From positions 124,001-188,000 of the forward strand of contig CAVQJJ010000011.1 in assembly GCA_963712835.1 (NCBI GenBank): a stretch of 64,000 bases of DNA. The letters run 5' to 3'. Under the pieces are notes generated by a model. It ran no database searches, had not been told where the DNA came from, and saw nothing but the letters and a program-made list of their open reading frames with translations. Below, piece after piece: positions 10,397-18,741 of this stretch. This DNA is from DATARH01 sp963712835. Lineage in GTDB: Bacteria; Pseudomonadota; Alphaproteobacteria; ATCC43930; CGMCC-115725. A program made the position numbers and the translations under genes. Numbering within the stretch: the first letter of the stretch is position 1; each line of letters opens with the position of its first letter.

Positions 10397-10598
10397 AGTC
10401 AACTATACGAAATGGAAACTTCTGGCGCGGCAACATTGACCGCGTCCGGCGTGAAGGTTGCACGAAGCGCATTTTGCGGCCCGATGCATATTCACTGAGC
10501 CGGGCACATATAGCCTTCGATGCCGGCGGCTTCGCGCGCTGCCGCGCGAGGGTCGTGGGCCGGCATTGGGGCCGGCGCAGTCGAGCACAAGGAACAAG

Positions 10599-11777
10599 AT
10601 GACCAAGATCAAATCCGTCGCCGCCTATCCCCTTTCCGTGCCGCGCCCGCAGCCGGTGTGGACCGCGCATGAGCGTTCCACCGCGTGGAACGCGATCCTT
10701 GTCCAGCTGCGCACCGATGACGGCCTCGCCGGCCATGGCATCATCCATGCCGGCCCTGCGCCGCGAGTTTGCGAGTACGTCGCGAAGTTCGGCGAGTTCG
10801 CCGCCGGCATGGATGCGCTTGCCACCACGGCGGTGTGGGAGAGGCTTTTTGCACTGACCTCGCCGCGCCCCGGAGCTATTAGCGGCGGCTCGGCCGTCCC
10901 CGCGCCTATCGCGCGCAGTGATCGCACCGTCGCCATGGCGGCGATCGCCGGTATCGACATCGCGCTGTGGGACTTGAAGGGCAGGGCGGCCAACATGCCG
11001 GTCTACCGCCTGCTCGGCGGCGAGAACCGGCCGCTCCACACTTACGCGACCGGCGGCTATTACCGCGGCGTCAGCGACAAGGAATATGGCGCGGAACTGG
11101 CGCGGCTCCTCGAACTCGGCTATCGCGCGGTGAAGCTCAAATGCGGCGCCGGCAGCGTCGAGGCCGAAGTTAAGCGCGTTGCCGCGGTGCGCCGGGCGAT
11201 CGGCGATGCGCCCGATCTGATGCTCGACATGAACGCGCCCTACGATCTTGCCGACTGCATGGATTTCGCTCATCGGGTGGAGGCGTCGAATATCTTTTGG
11301 CTGGAGGAGCCGCTGCATTGGTACTTGCAGCCGACGGACTTCGCGCGTCTCGCCGCGGCCACCCCGATCCCCCTGGCACATGGCGAGCGCGAGCTGACCC
11401 GTTTCACGGTGCGCGACTTCATCACCACCGGGCACATCCGCTACGTGCAATTCGACGCGACCCGCGCCGCCGGATTTACCGAGGCGCTGCGCATCGCTCA
11501 CCTTGCCGAGCAGCACGGAGCGATCCTCGCGCCGCATACCGCGCCCGAAATTCACGGCCACCTCGTGCTGGCGATGCCGCGCGCCTCGTTCGGCGTCGAG
11601 TCGCATGGCGGCAAGGATACCGACCCGCTGCATTACGGGCTCTTCACCGAGCACCCGCGCCTCGAAGACGGCCGGCTCGTGATCTCCGACAAGCCCGGCT
11701 TCGGCCTCGAGATCGACTGGGAATTCGTCCGCAAATACGCCGCGGCAGGCGGCGGGGGCCGCGCCTTTGGCAGCTAA
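10599..11777 (+). CDS. Mandelate racemase/muconate lactonizing enzyme family protein (enolase superfamily)
   Basis: The 392-residue protein has the enolase-superfamily layout: an N-terminal capping domain, then a beta-barrel with KLK near residue 176, metal ligands in LDMN (about 208), LEEP (about 235) and HGE (about 261), and HTAPE near 312. This KxK ... D-E-E ... H pattern is that of mandelate racemase and many sugar-acid dehydratases, which abstract a proton alpha to a carboxylate. Start is ATG 10599 with AAGGAA upstream, although the frame is open further. The remnant of a carboxylate transporter follows, suggesting uptake and use of an organic acid. Confidence 0.87.
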   Translation: MTKIKSVAAYPLSVPRPQPVWTAHERSTAWNAILVQLRTDDGLAGHGIIHAGPAPRVCEYVAKFGEFAAGMDALATTAVWERLFALTSPRPGAISGGSAVPAPIARSDRTVAMAAIAGIDIALWDLKGRAANMPVYRLLGGENRPLHTYATGGYYRGVSDKEYGAELARLLELGYRAVKLKCGAGSVEAEVKRVAAVRRAIGDAPDLMLDMNAPYDLADCMDFAHRVEASNIFWLEEPLHWYLQPTDFARLAAATPIPLAHGERELTRFTVRDFITTGHIRYVQFDATRAAGFTEALRIAHLAEQHGAILAPHTAPEIHGHLVLAMPRASFGVESHGGKDTDPLHYGLFTEHPRLEDGRLVISDKPGFGLEIDWEFVRKYAAAGGGGRAFGS

Positions 11778-11810
11778 GACCTTGCCGCGTCGCGTTCACA
11801 TCGGCGCCAT

Positions 11811-11933
11811 CTCGGCTTCGCGATCCCGATGCTGATCGGCACGATGCTAGGCCTCGTCAACTTCATCATCTCGCTGTTGCTCGGTCCCGAAACGAAGGAC
11901 GTGGAGATGGTGCCCGACCTCGTCGTCGTTTGA
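11811..11933 (+). pseudogene. 3' remnant of an MFS transporter gene
   Basis: Forty codons ending in a normal stop encode the C-terminal helix and tail of a major facilitator transporter (LGFAIPMLIGTMLG, then LLLGPETKDVEM). The same segment closes the intact transporter at 12215-13495, and the first 29 bases are identical to those beginning at 13373. There is no start codon, and upstream of 11811 the resemblance stops. This is the scar of a second, deleted copy just behind the enolase gene. Confidence 0.8.
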
Positions 11934-12214
11934 GCGACGAGGCCTCCTTCGCCGGGCAATCGACAAAGGGGGCAGGATCGCTGCCTGCTGTCGCTCCTCA
12001 CGATCAATTGACCATCGCGGAGAGCGATAGCGACGGCGAAGGGCGGAACAACCCCGCCGTCGGCGATGGCGCGGCGGGGAAGTGTTGATTGTTTCTTCTG
12101 ATAGACGAAAAAGATGCGATCACGTGAAATAGACGCCTCCGTTCCCTGGCCCTAGGGTCGCGGCGAACGGCCCTGCCTGAGACGGGCCTGACACGGAACA
12201 GGGGAGCGTTTCAC

Positions 12215-13495
12215 ATGGCGATTCCGGGCACCGACGTCGGCGTGCCTTGGTGGAAGGAACCCACCAAGGATCAGTGGTATGCCTACATGGCGGCGTGGCT
12301 GGGCTGGACGCTCGACGCCTTCGACTTCACCGTCTTCCTCTTGATCATGGTGCCGATCGCCAAGGAATTTAACGTTCCGCTGACCGACGTGGCGATTGTC
12401 TTCACGATCACGCTGTGGATGCGCCTCGTCGGCGCGACCGCCGCGGGCTGGATGGCGGATCGCCTCGGCCGCAAGAAGCCGCTGATGATCTCGATCGCGT
12501 GGTTTTCGATCTGCAACTTCATCGCCGGGTTCTCGCCAACCTTCTGGTTCCTCCTCTTGTTCCGTGCCCTTTTGGGTATCGGGATGGGAGCCGAGTGGCC
12601 GTGCGGCGCGGCGCTGGCGATGGAGCAGTGGCCGATCCGCTCGCGCGGCTTTATGAGCGGCGTGCTGCAGGGCTCGTGGGGCCTGGGTTTCCTGTTGTCG
12701 AGCGCGTGCTACTGGCTGCTGTTCGACCGCTGGGGCTGGCGGGGCATGCTGTGGATCGGCATCGCGCCGGCGTTGGCGATCGTTTATGTCCGCTTCTTCG
12801 TCAAGGAGCCGGAAGTCTGGGTCGAGAACAACCGCCTGCAGAAGGTGCAGAACCGGATCGTCAAGGCGCCGCTCGCGGCGATCTTCCGCCGCGGGATCAT
12901 CGGCAACGTGCTCAACGCGTGCTGGTTCCAGTGCGCCGGGTTTGTTGCCTACTACTCGATCAACGCGCTGTTCGCGACCCATCTGCAAAAGGATCTGGGC
13001 CTCTCGACCGCGCTGATCGCGACCCCGATCATGCTGGCGAACGTCCTGGTGTTTCTCGCCAGTTCGAGTTGGGGGATTTTCTCGGATCGGTTCGGCCGCC
13101 GCTGGGCGATGATCATCCCCGCGGTGATCTCGATGGGCATCCTGCCGATCTACCTGCTGTCGTCGAACACGATGGTGATCGTCGGCGGCTTTGTCGCGAT
13201 CGGCCTGTTCGCCGGCGGCGGGATGTACGGCCAGATCCCGGCCTACCTAAACGAGCGTTATCCGACCGAGGTGCGCGCCACGGCATCGGCTTTCAGCTAC
13301 CATGTCGGTGCGATCGCCGGCGGGGTGGTGCCGCCGATCCTAACCTACTTTGCGACCTCTCCGGGCTGGAACCTCGGCTTCGCGATCCCGATGCTGATCG
13401 GTGCGCTGTTCGGCTTGGTGAACTTTACCGCCGCGCTGCTGCTCGGGCCGGAGACGCACGGGGTCGAGATGACGCCGGAACTCGTCATCGCCTAG
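12215..13495 (+). CDS. MFS transporter, sialate/carboxylate-H+ symporter type
   Basis: The 426-residue inner-membrane protein has 12 predicted helices. The N-terminus (WWKEPTKDQW, then LGWTLDAFDF) and the loop motif GWMADRLGRKK between helices 2 and 3 resemble the sialate:H+ / lactate symporter branch of the major facilitator superfamily. A carboxylic acid substrate is likely, in line with the enolase upstream. GGGGAG precedes the ATG. The 281 bp upstream gap has an AT-richer stretch near 12085-12130 that probably holds its promoter. A strong terminator follows. Confidence 0.88.
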   Translation: MAIPGTDVGVPWWKEPTKDQWYAYMAAWLGWTLDAFDFTVFLLIMVPIAKEFNVPLTDVAIVFTITLWMRLVGATAAGWMADRLGRKKPLMISIAWFSICNFIAGFSPTFWFLLLFRALLGIGMGAEWPCGAALAMEQWPIRSRGFMSGVLQGSWGLGFLLSSACYWLLFDRWGWRGMLWIGIAPALAIVYVRFFVKEPEVWVENNRLQKVQNRIVKAPLAAIFRRGIIGNVLNACWFQCAGFVAYYSINALFATHLQKDLGLSTALIATPIMLANVLVFLASSSWGIFSDRFGRRWAMIIPAVISMGILPIYLLSSNTMVIVGGFVAIGLFAGGGMYGQIPAYLNERYPTEVRATASAFSYHVGAIAGGVVPPILTYFATSPGWNLGFAIPMLIGALFGLVNFTAALLLGPETHGVEMTPELVIA

Positions 13496-13512
13496 CACGG
13501 CGACAACAAAGA

Positions 13513-13550
13513 CGCCCTCCGTCCGGTAGCCGGGCGGAGGGCGTTTCGTT
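13513..13550. terminator. Rho-independent terminator between convergent genes
   Basis: A near-perfect GC-rich hairpin (arms CGCCCTCCG and CGGAGGGCG, with inner CCGG/CCGG pairing around TAG) is followed on the plus strand by TTTCGTTT. It ends transcription of the MFS gene and may also serve the small secreted gene that converges from 13786. Confidence 0.85.
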
Positions 13551-13561
13551 TGTGCGGCCGC

Positions 13562-13786
13562 TTATTCGCAGACCTTGATCGTCTTCATCGCGCCTTCGGC
13601 CTCGGTGCGCGTCGTGTAGGTCGAGCCGTCAGGGTTGACCACGGTCATGCTCTTTTCGGTCGGGCGCTGGTCGACGATGCGGCAGTGATGGTCCGGACCG
13701 CTGACGATGAAATAGCTGCTGTCGGCAAGCGCGGGCAGCGCGGTGGCGACGAGCATCGCCCCGGCGAGAGCAATCTGCATTTTCAT
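13562..13786 (-). CDS. Small secreted protein of unknown function
   Basis: The 74-residue protein has a typical signal peptide (MKMQIALAG to about residue 21, cleavage after ALA) and a mature part of about 53 residues with two cysteines (in HHCRIV and at the C-terminal KVCE). A perfect AGGAGG lies six bases before ATG 13786, which decides the start. Similar small periplasmic proteins with a K-T-x-A-E motif near the C-terminus are common in rhizobia. I know no function. Confidence 0.8.
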   Translation of the reverse strand: MKMQIALAGAMLVATALPALADSSYFIVSGPDHHCRIVDQRPTEKSMTVVNPDGSTYTTRTEAEGAMKTIKVCE

Positions 13787-14123
13787 TGATGTCCTCCTAG
13801 ACGGGTTGTACGCACCAAGTTGCACGGACCAAACAGAATAAAATCGAAATGGTTCCTGGCTTGAATGTAGTGATCTCGTGAAATCAATTATTAGATCATC
13901 AGATTGGCGGGATTTCAGTTTTACGTTGAGGGGAAGGAGAAAGTGCTGGGCATCGTTTAATTGATTTAGACTGAATTTACCGGGATCGTTGATTGTTAAG
14001 AGCGGTGAAGTCGGCGTTTGACGGCGCCGCAACCCGCCGATCCCCGAAGTCTCTCACGAGCTGCTCCGGCGTTTGACAGCGTGCGAAGCATCGCCGTAGC
14101 CTCCGCCATTGCAGGAGGTCGCC
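13787..14123. other. Intergenic region between divergent genes
   Basis: About 340 bp without a gene, AT-richer than the surroundings up to about 14000. It separates the divergent small secreted gene and the cupin gene, so it should hold both promoters. I see the near-repeat CGGCGTTTGAC-GCG twice (about 14012 and 14069) and nothing else recognisable. Confidence 0.5.
14073..14102 (+). promoter_or_regulatory. Candidate -35 element and weak -10 region for the cupin gene
   Basis: TTGACA at 14073-14078 matches the sigma-70 -35 consensus. About 17 bases on, GTAGCC is only a weak -10. Position relative to the start at 14124 is plausible; no experiment supports it. Confidence 0.3.
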
Positions 14124-14627
14124 TTGCCTGACGGTTCACCCGCTATCGCCCAAAGCCCCGAGGATTTGCGCGCCAGGGTCGCGGCACAGGTGGTCGACGC
14201 CAAGCCGTCTTTTTTCCGGCTCGAAGCGCAACTGCCGAAACAGGGCCGCACCGACACGCCCGTCGCCGCCGCGGAGAAGATTTGGGTCGTGCTGAAAACC
14301 TACGCCGCGGACGGCGAAAATGGCCTCCACGCCCACCCGAACGAGGATCACACCTTTGTCGTGCTGCAGGGCGAGGCGATTTTCTACGGCCCCAACGACG
14401 AAGAGAAAATCATCGGCAAGAACGAGGGCGTGCTGCTGCCGCACGGCACGTTCTACTGGTTCAAGGCCAAGGGCGACGAGCCGCTCGTCATGGTGCGCAT
14501 CGGCGCCGCGGCGTTCGACGGCATCGACCGGCATGGCCGCATCCACCCCGACGGCAGCGAGATGCGCGGCGACTCGGTCGAGAACAAGCAGGTGCCGCTG
14601 ATCATGTCGGAAGACTGGTTCCGCTGA
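14124..14627 (+). CDS. Cupin-domain protein
   Basis: This is a roughly 167-residue protein with a single cupin beta-barrel. Metal-ligand motif 1 is read as HAHPNEDHTFVVLQGE and motif 2 follows as PHGTFYWFKA. Such proteins may be small dioxygenases, isomerases or binding proteins. The start is taken as TTG 14124 because AGGAGG lies five bases before it (14113-14118); the TTG at 14109 would overlap that site. The alpha/beta hydrolase gene follows after 8 bp and is probably co-transcribed. Confidence 0.78.
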   Translation: MPDGSPAIAQSPEDLRARVAAQVVDAKPSFFRLEAQLPKQGRTDTPVAAAEKIWVVLKTYAADGENGLHAHPNEDHTFVVLQGEAIFYGPNDEEKIIGKNEGVLLPHGTFYWFKAKGDEPLVMVRIGAAAFDGIDRHGRIHPDGSEMRGDSVENKQVPLIMSEDWFR

Positions 14628-14635
14628 GGCCGGCG

Positions 14636-15778
14636 ATGCTTGAACTCCCGCCGCTCGACCCCGCCGTCTTGCCGCCCGGCATTCGCTCGCGCTATGTCGA
14701 GCGGGTCAACGGCCTGCGCATCCACATCCTCGAAGCGGGCGAGCCGGGCCGGCCGCTGCTGTTACTGCTGCACGGCTTTCCGGAGATCGCCTATTCCTGG
14801 CGCAAGATCATGCCCGCGCTCGCCGCCGCCGGGTTTCACGCGGTCGCGCCCGATCTGCGCGGCTACGGCCGCACCACCGGGTGGAGCGCCAATTACGACG
14901 ACGACCTCACGCCGTTCCGCCTGCTGAACGCGGTGCGCGACGCGTTGGGGCTGGTCGCCGCGCTCGGTTATCGCGAGGCGGTCGCGGTCATCGGCCATGA
15001 TTTTGGCGCCTCGGTCGCGGCGTGGTGCGCGGTGGTGCGGCCCGACGTGTTCCGCTCGCTGGCGTTGATGAGCGCGCCGTTCGAGGGGCCGCCGGCCGTT
15101 CCCTTCGCGACCGACGGCAAATCGCCGGAGCCGCCGCCGAACCCGACGATCCACGAGGCGCTCGCCGCCTTGCCACGACCGCGCAAGCATTACCAATGGT
15201 GGTATTCGACCCGTCCGGCCAATGTGGCGATGTGGCATTGCCAGCAAGGCGTCCACGACTTCCTGCGCGCCTACTACCACCACAAAAGCGCCGATTGGAA
15301 AGCCAACAAGCCGCACAAGCTCGCCGGCTGGACAGCCGAAGAACTCGCCAAGATGCCGACCTACTACATCATGGATTTGGCCGACGATATGCCCGCCGCC
15401 GTGGCGAGGGAAATGCCCTCGCCTGCCGAGATCGCCGCCAATAAATGGCTGGCCGACAGCGAGCTCGCGGTCTACGCCGGCGAGTATATCCGCAATGGCT
15501 TTCAGGGCGGGCTCAACTGGTATCGCTCGCGGACCGGCGGCGCGTTCGAGAGCGAGCTGCAGCTGTTTTCAGGCAAGACGATCGACGGGCCGTCGATCTT
15601 CATCTCGGGCACGTCCGACTGGGGCGTCTACCAGCGTCCCGGCGCGGTCGAGAAAATGAACGGCACGTCCTGCACCATGATGACCGGCGTACATCTACTC
15701 GACGGCGCCGGCCACTGGGTACAGCAGGAACAGCCCCAAAAGGTGACGGAACTGCTGCTGAATTTTTTACGGCGCTGA
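14636..15778 (+). CDS. Alpha/beta hydrolase, epoxide-hydrolase type
   Basis: The 380-residue hydrolase has the oxyanion motif HGFPE near residue 45, the nucleophile elbow GHDFGA near 120 with Asp as nucleophile, and the catalytic His in GAGHW near 359. An Asp nucleophile and HGFPE motif are typical of epoxide hydrolases and haloalkane dehalogenases. Length is a little above the usual 300-330, with a longer cap. It starts just after the cupin gene, so the two may act on the same compound. Confidence 0.85.
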   Translation: MLELPPLDPAVLPPGIRSRYVERVNGLRIHILEAGEPGRPLLLLLHGFPEIAYSWRKIMPALAAAGFHAVAPDLRGYGRTTGWSANYDDDLTPFRLLNAVRDALGLVAALGYREAVAVIGHDFGASVAAWCAVVRPDVFRSLALMSAPFEGPPAVPFATDGKSPEPPPNPTIHEALAALPRPRKHYQWWYSTRPANVAMWHCQQGVHDFLRAYYHHKSADWKANKPHKLAGWTAEELAKMPTYYIMDLADDMPAAVAREMPSPAEIAANKWLADSELAVYAGEYIRNGFQGGLNWYRSRTGGAFESELQLFSGKTIDGPSIFISGTSDWGVYQRPGAVEKMNGTSCTMMTGVHLLDGAGHWVQQEQPQKVTELLLNFLRR

Positions 15779-15815
15779 CCCTCACCCGCCTCGCGCCGGC
15801 GAGCGGTGCTCGGCA

Positions 15816-15863
15816 CCCTCTCCCGCATTGCGGGAGAGGGAAGGGTGAGGGTGAGGGTGAGGG
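15816..15863. repeat. Palindrome plus GGGTGA tandem repeat between convergent genes
   Basis: A perfect 11-bp-arm hairpin (CCCTCTCCCGC / GCGGGAGAGGG, 15816-15840) is followed by three GGGTGA units (15843-15860). Such elements are frequent between genes in alpha- and betaproteobacteria and may act as terminators here. There are no spacers, so it is not CRISPR. Confidence 0.75.
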
Positions 15864-16217
15864 TTATACTTTCTCGATCAGCTCGAATTGCGCGCCGTCG
15901 GGGGCTTCGATAAAGGCCACGTGGCGGCCGTTATTATTGAGCTCCTCGAGCACCTTGACGCCGTTCTTGCGCACCTTCGCCATGGTGCCGGAATAGTCGT
16001 CGGTCTGCACCGCGAGGTGCTCGATGCCGAGAAATTGCGGGTGGTTCTGGCTGTCGATTTTGACCGTGATATTGAGCTGCAGCCCGTGCAAGTCGACCCG
16101 GACACCGCGTCCCGGGATTTCGGCCAACAGCTTGGCGCCGAAATTGTCGATGTAATAGGCGGCGGTCTTTTGCGGATCGATGCTCTTCAGGTGCACGTGC
16201 CCGATTTCGTAGGCCAT
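15864..16217 (-). CDS. VOC-family (glyoxalase-like) protein
   Basis: This is a 117-residue single-domain vicinal oxygen chelate protein. It runs from the strand GHVHLKSIDP, which carries the first His ligand, through GIEHLAVQTDD to FIEAPDGAQFELIEKV with the terminal Glu. Start is ATG 16217, preceded by AAGGAGGGAAGG; the upstream in-frame codons are not part of the fold. It is divergent from the ACMSD-type amidohydrolase at 16339 with a 121 bp shared promoter region. Confidence 0.87.
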   Translation of the reverse strand: MAYEIGHVHLKSIDPQKTAAYYIDNFGAKLLAEIPGRGVRVDLHGLQLNITVKIDSQNHPQFLGIEHLAVQTDDYSGTMAKVRKNGVKVLEELNNNGRHVAFIEAPDGAQFELIEKV

Positions 16218-16338
16218 GGTTTCCTTCCCTCCTTGCGAATCCGATAGCGCAACCGTGAGCAGATTGCGTTTGGCGCGCGGCGTCAAGCCCGAGTAGGTTC
16301 CGCGCCGGCTCTATGCAACGCGATCAGGGAGGGATCAC

Positions 16339-17445
16339 ATGGCGATCAGCAACGATATGTCGGGCGGCCTCATCTTCACCGGCTGCGAGATCAGCGGCGG
16401 CGGCGCGGCGAGCCCAGGGGCCGGTGGAGCCGGCGGCTCGGGCCACGCGCCCGGCCACGCCCATGCGCATAAGCGCTGGGAGGTCGTGATCGCCGGAAAG
16501 CGCATCAAGACCGTCGATGTCCACGCGCATTGTATCGTCCCCGACGCCGCGAAGGTCATCAACCACCCGCTCGAGGCGCCGGCGCTGTTATGGTCGGACG
16601 TCGGCACCCGCCTGGCGCACATGGACAAATCGGGCGTCGATGTCGAGGCGCTCAGCATCAACCCCTATTGGTATCGCGCCGAACGCGATCAGGCCGAGCA
16701 GCTGATCAAGATCCAGAACGAACAGCTTGCCGGCTTCTGCGCCAGCCATCCCGACCGCTTCGTCGGCTTCGCGACGGCTGCACTGCAATTCCCCGACCTC
16801 GCCGCGCAGCAGATCGAGCATGCGGTCAAGCGCATGGGCTTCAAGGGCGTCGGCGTCGCCGGCTCCTGCGCGGGGCAGGACCTCGCCGACCCGAAATTCC
16901 ATCCGTTCTGGCAGAAATGCGAAGAGCTCGGCGTGCTCGTCTTCATGCACCCGCTCGGCACGCGCGAATTGGAGCCGAGCGGCCGCCTCGCGGGCAACGG
17001 CCTGCTCACCAACACGATCGGCAACCCGCTCGAAACCACGATCGCGCTGTCGCATTTGATCTTCGAGGGGACGCTCGACCGCTTCCCCGGCCTCAAGATC
17101 TGCGCCGCGCATGGCGCCGGCTTCCTCGCCAGCTACGCGCATCGTTCCGACGCGGTGCTCAAGGTGTTCCCGAACCGGGTCGGCACCCCGCCAAAGCACG
17201 AGCCGACGCACTACCTGCGAAACGGCCAGATCATGGCCGACACCATCATGTTCACCGGCGAGGCTGTGAAGCACCTCATCAACGAGATGGGCGTCGAGAA
17301 CGTGGTAATGGGCACCGACTACCCGTTCCCGTGGAACACCGCGCCGATCGACCACATCCTGTCGATCCCGGACATTACCGATGCCGACAAGATCGCGATC
17401 CTCGGCGGCACGCTGCATAAGCTGATGGGGATCGAGGGGTTTTAG
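16339..17445 (+). CDS. ACMSD-type amidohydrolase/decarboxylase with Gly/His-rich N-terminal extension
   Basis: The 368-residue metal-dependent hydrolase of amidohydrolase family 2 has HAH near residue 62, the metal His in MHPLG near 202 and the catalytic Asp in GTDYPF near 323. This layout is that of aminocarboxymuconate-semialdehyde decarboxylase and related non-oxidative decarboxylases. Ahead of the barrel is a flexible extension of roughly 45 residues rich in Gly and Ala and ending in a His cluster (HAPGHAHAHK). AGGGAGG precedes the ATG, so the extension is probably translated. Confidence 0.87.
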   Translation: MAISNDMSGGLIFTGCEISGGGAASPGAGGAGGSGHAPGHAHAHKRWEVVIAGKRIKTVDVHAHCIVPDAAKVINHPLEAPALLWSDVGTRLAHMDKSGVDVEALSINPYWYRAERDQAEQLIKIQNEQLAGFCASHPDRFVGFATAALQFPDLAAQQIEHAVKRMGFKGVGVAGSCAGQDLADPKFHPFWQKCEELGVLVFMHPLGTRELEPSGRLAGNGLLTNTIGNPLETTIALSHLIFEGTLDRFPGLKICAAHGAGFLASYAHRSDAVLKVFPNRVGTPPKHEPTHYLRNGQIMADTIMFTGEAVKHLINEMGVENVVMGTDYPFPWNTAPIDHILSIPDITDADKIAILGGTLHKLMGIEGF

Positions 17446-17477
17446 GGCGCACGGGCAAAGGACTTTCACCTCCCTTC

Positions 17478-17528
17478 CCTCCCCCATCGAGGGGGAGGCC
17501 AAACTCCCTCCCCCTGGACGGGGGAGGG
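17478..17528. repeat. Two tandem palindromes between convergent genes
   Basis: Two perfect hairpins follow each other: CCTCCCCC/GGGGGAGG (17478-17498, loop ATCGA) and CCCTCCCCC/GGGGGAGGG (17506-17528, loop TGGAC). They lie between the converging amidohydrolase and SnoaL-like genes. They could stop transcription in both directions or be a dispersed repeat of the kind at 15816. Confidence 0.7.
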
Positions 17529-17550
17529 TTCGGGTGGGGGTGCGAAGAGC

Positions 17551-18000
17551 TCACGCCGCTTTCAGAAGACCGAGCTGCTGTAGCGCGGTGACGCCGTCGT
17601 CGAGGCCGATTTCTTCGGCGACCATGCCGTTCTCCACGCGCAGCACGGTCGTTCCGGTGAAGCGCATCTTGCGACCCGACCCCGCCGGCAGTGCGCCGAG
17701 CAGGAAGTCGTCGAAGGCCGGCCCGGTATGCGTGCCGCCGCCTTCCCAGCGTCCGACGACATAATCGCCCTCGGCGATCAGCTCGGCCGCGCCCCAGAAA
17801 TTGAGGTCGGGGAATGCCGCGCGGAACTTTTTCATGAAGTCGCGCACGTCCTCGCGCCCGCGCCGCGGGGCGTGCAGCGAGTACTGCAGCAGCATATCCG
17901 GCGCCGCCAGTTCGTCGATGATCCTCGGGTTCCACGGATTGCCCCAAAAGCCCTCGAACCAGCGGCAGACAATGGCCTTGTTGTCGCTCTCGCGTGACAT
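17551..18000 (-). CDS. SnoaL-like/NTF2-fold protein (polyketide-cyclase-like)
   Basis: This 149-residue protein has the cone-shaped NTF2 fold typical of SnoaL-like ester cyclases. Its sequence marks are FWGNPWNPRIIDELAAPDMLLQ near the start, FPDLNFWGAAELIAEGDYVVGRW in the middle and a C-terminal VLRVENGMVAEEIGLDDG (each part short and typical). Family members bind small hydrophobic molecules or act as isomerases or cyclases. It is divergent from the HxlR regulator; the 213 bp between them contains an inverted repeat that could control both. Confidence 0.82.
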   Translation of the reverse strand: MSRESDNKAIVCRWFEGFWGNPWNPRIIDELAAPDMLLQYSLHAPRRGREDVRDFMKKFRAAFPDLNFWGAAELIAEGDYVVGRWEGGGTHTGPAFDDFLLGALPAGSGRKMRFTGTTVLRVENGMVAEEIGLDDGVTALQQLGLLKAA

Positions 18001-18162
18001 TTCGATCCTCCTCGATCCTCTGCGCTGACGGCGTGATGGCCGGTCGCGACGGGTCTCTAGCCCCTGGTGCCGCGGCGGCGATATCCGCTTCTTGCGCTTT
18101 GATTCCGTCGCGGCGCAATCGGCCGGCGTCGTGCCGCAAAAAATTTCGTCCCTGCGTCTTGA

Positions 18163-18200
18163 TAACTTGCATCACGATAGTTACTTGCATAGCGCAAGTT
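18163..18200. promoter_or_regulatory. Candidate operator: ACTTGC half-site and ACTTGC-N5-GCAAGT palindrome
   Basis: A perfect inverted repeat ACTTGC-ATAGC-GCAAGT lies at 18183-18199, and another ACTTGC half-site at 18165-18170, phased 18 bp upstream. It sits 14 bp before the HxlR start codon and in the divergent promoter region with the SnoaL-like gene. HxlR proteins bind such dyads near their own genes, so autoregulation is a reasonable inference. Confidence 0.6.
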
Positions 18201-18213
18201 ATGGATCCCGGCG

Positions 18214-18741
18214 ATGCAGCACAAAAACTTTGGCGAGATGACATGCCCGGTGGCGCGCACCCTGGAGCGGGTCGGCGACTGGTGGACCATCCTCATCCTG
18301 CGCGACGCGTTTCACGGCCTTTCCCGCTTCGACGAGTTCCAGAAAAGTCTCGACATCGCGCCCAACATCCTGTCGCGCCGGCTCGCCCAGCTCGTCGAGG
18401 ACGGGCTCATGGAGCGCAGGCGCTACAGCGACCACCCGCCGCGCGAGGAATATGTGCTGACCGAAAAGGGACGCGATTTCCGCTCTGTGATGCTGGCGAT
18501 GCTCGCCTGGGGCAACCGGCATTACGCGCCCGAGGGCAAGAGCGTCGTGCTGATCGACGGCGAGACCGGGCGCGAGGTCGAACCCATCCTGATCGACCCC
18601 GTGACCGGCCGTTCCGTGACCGAATACCCCTACCGCACCGTCGCCGGCCCCGCCGCCGACGAACGCACGCGCCGCCGGCTCGCTACGTCGGCCGCGCGCT
18701 CGTCGCAGGGCGCTGCCCGCAAGGAGCCTGCCAATGTCTAG
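18214..18741 (+). CDS. HxlR-family transcriptional regulator
   Basis: The 175-residue protein begins with CPVARTLERVGDWWTILILRD, a clear HxlR winged-helix N-terminus (read here in part), followed by the recognition region NILSRRLAQLVEDGLM. Its C-terminal part is longer than in the shortest family members. It is the first gene of a set with an HlyD-type adaptor and an EmrB-type pump; the HlyD start overlaps its stop. It probably senses a toxic compound or redox stress and controls the pump. Confidence 0.88.
   Translation: MQHKNFGEMTCPVARTLERVGDWWTILILRDAFHGLSRFDEFQKSLDIAPNILSRRLAQLVEDGLMERRRYSDHPPREEYVLTEKGRDFRSVMLAMLAWGNRHYAPEGKSVVLIDGETGREVEPILIDPVTGRSVTEYPYRTVAGPAADERTRRRLATSAARSSQGAARKEPANV

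Noticed and set aside
15843..15863. Short tandem GGGTGA units, considered as a CRISPR or minisatellite
   Set aside because: There are only three units with no spacers, attached to a palindrome common between genes; no CRISPR features.
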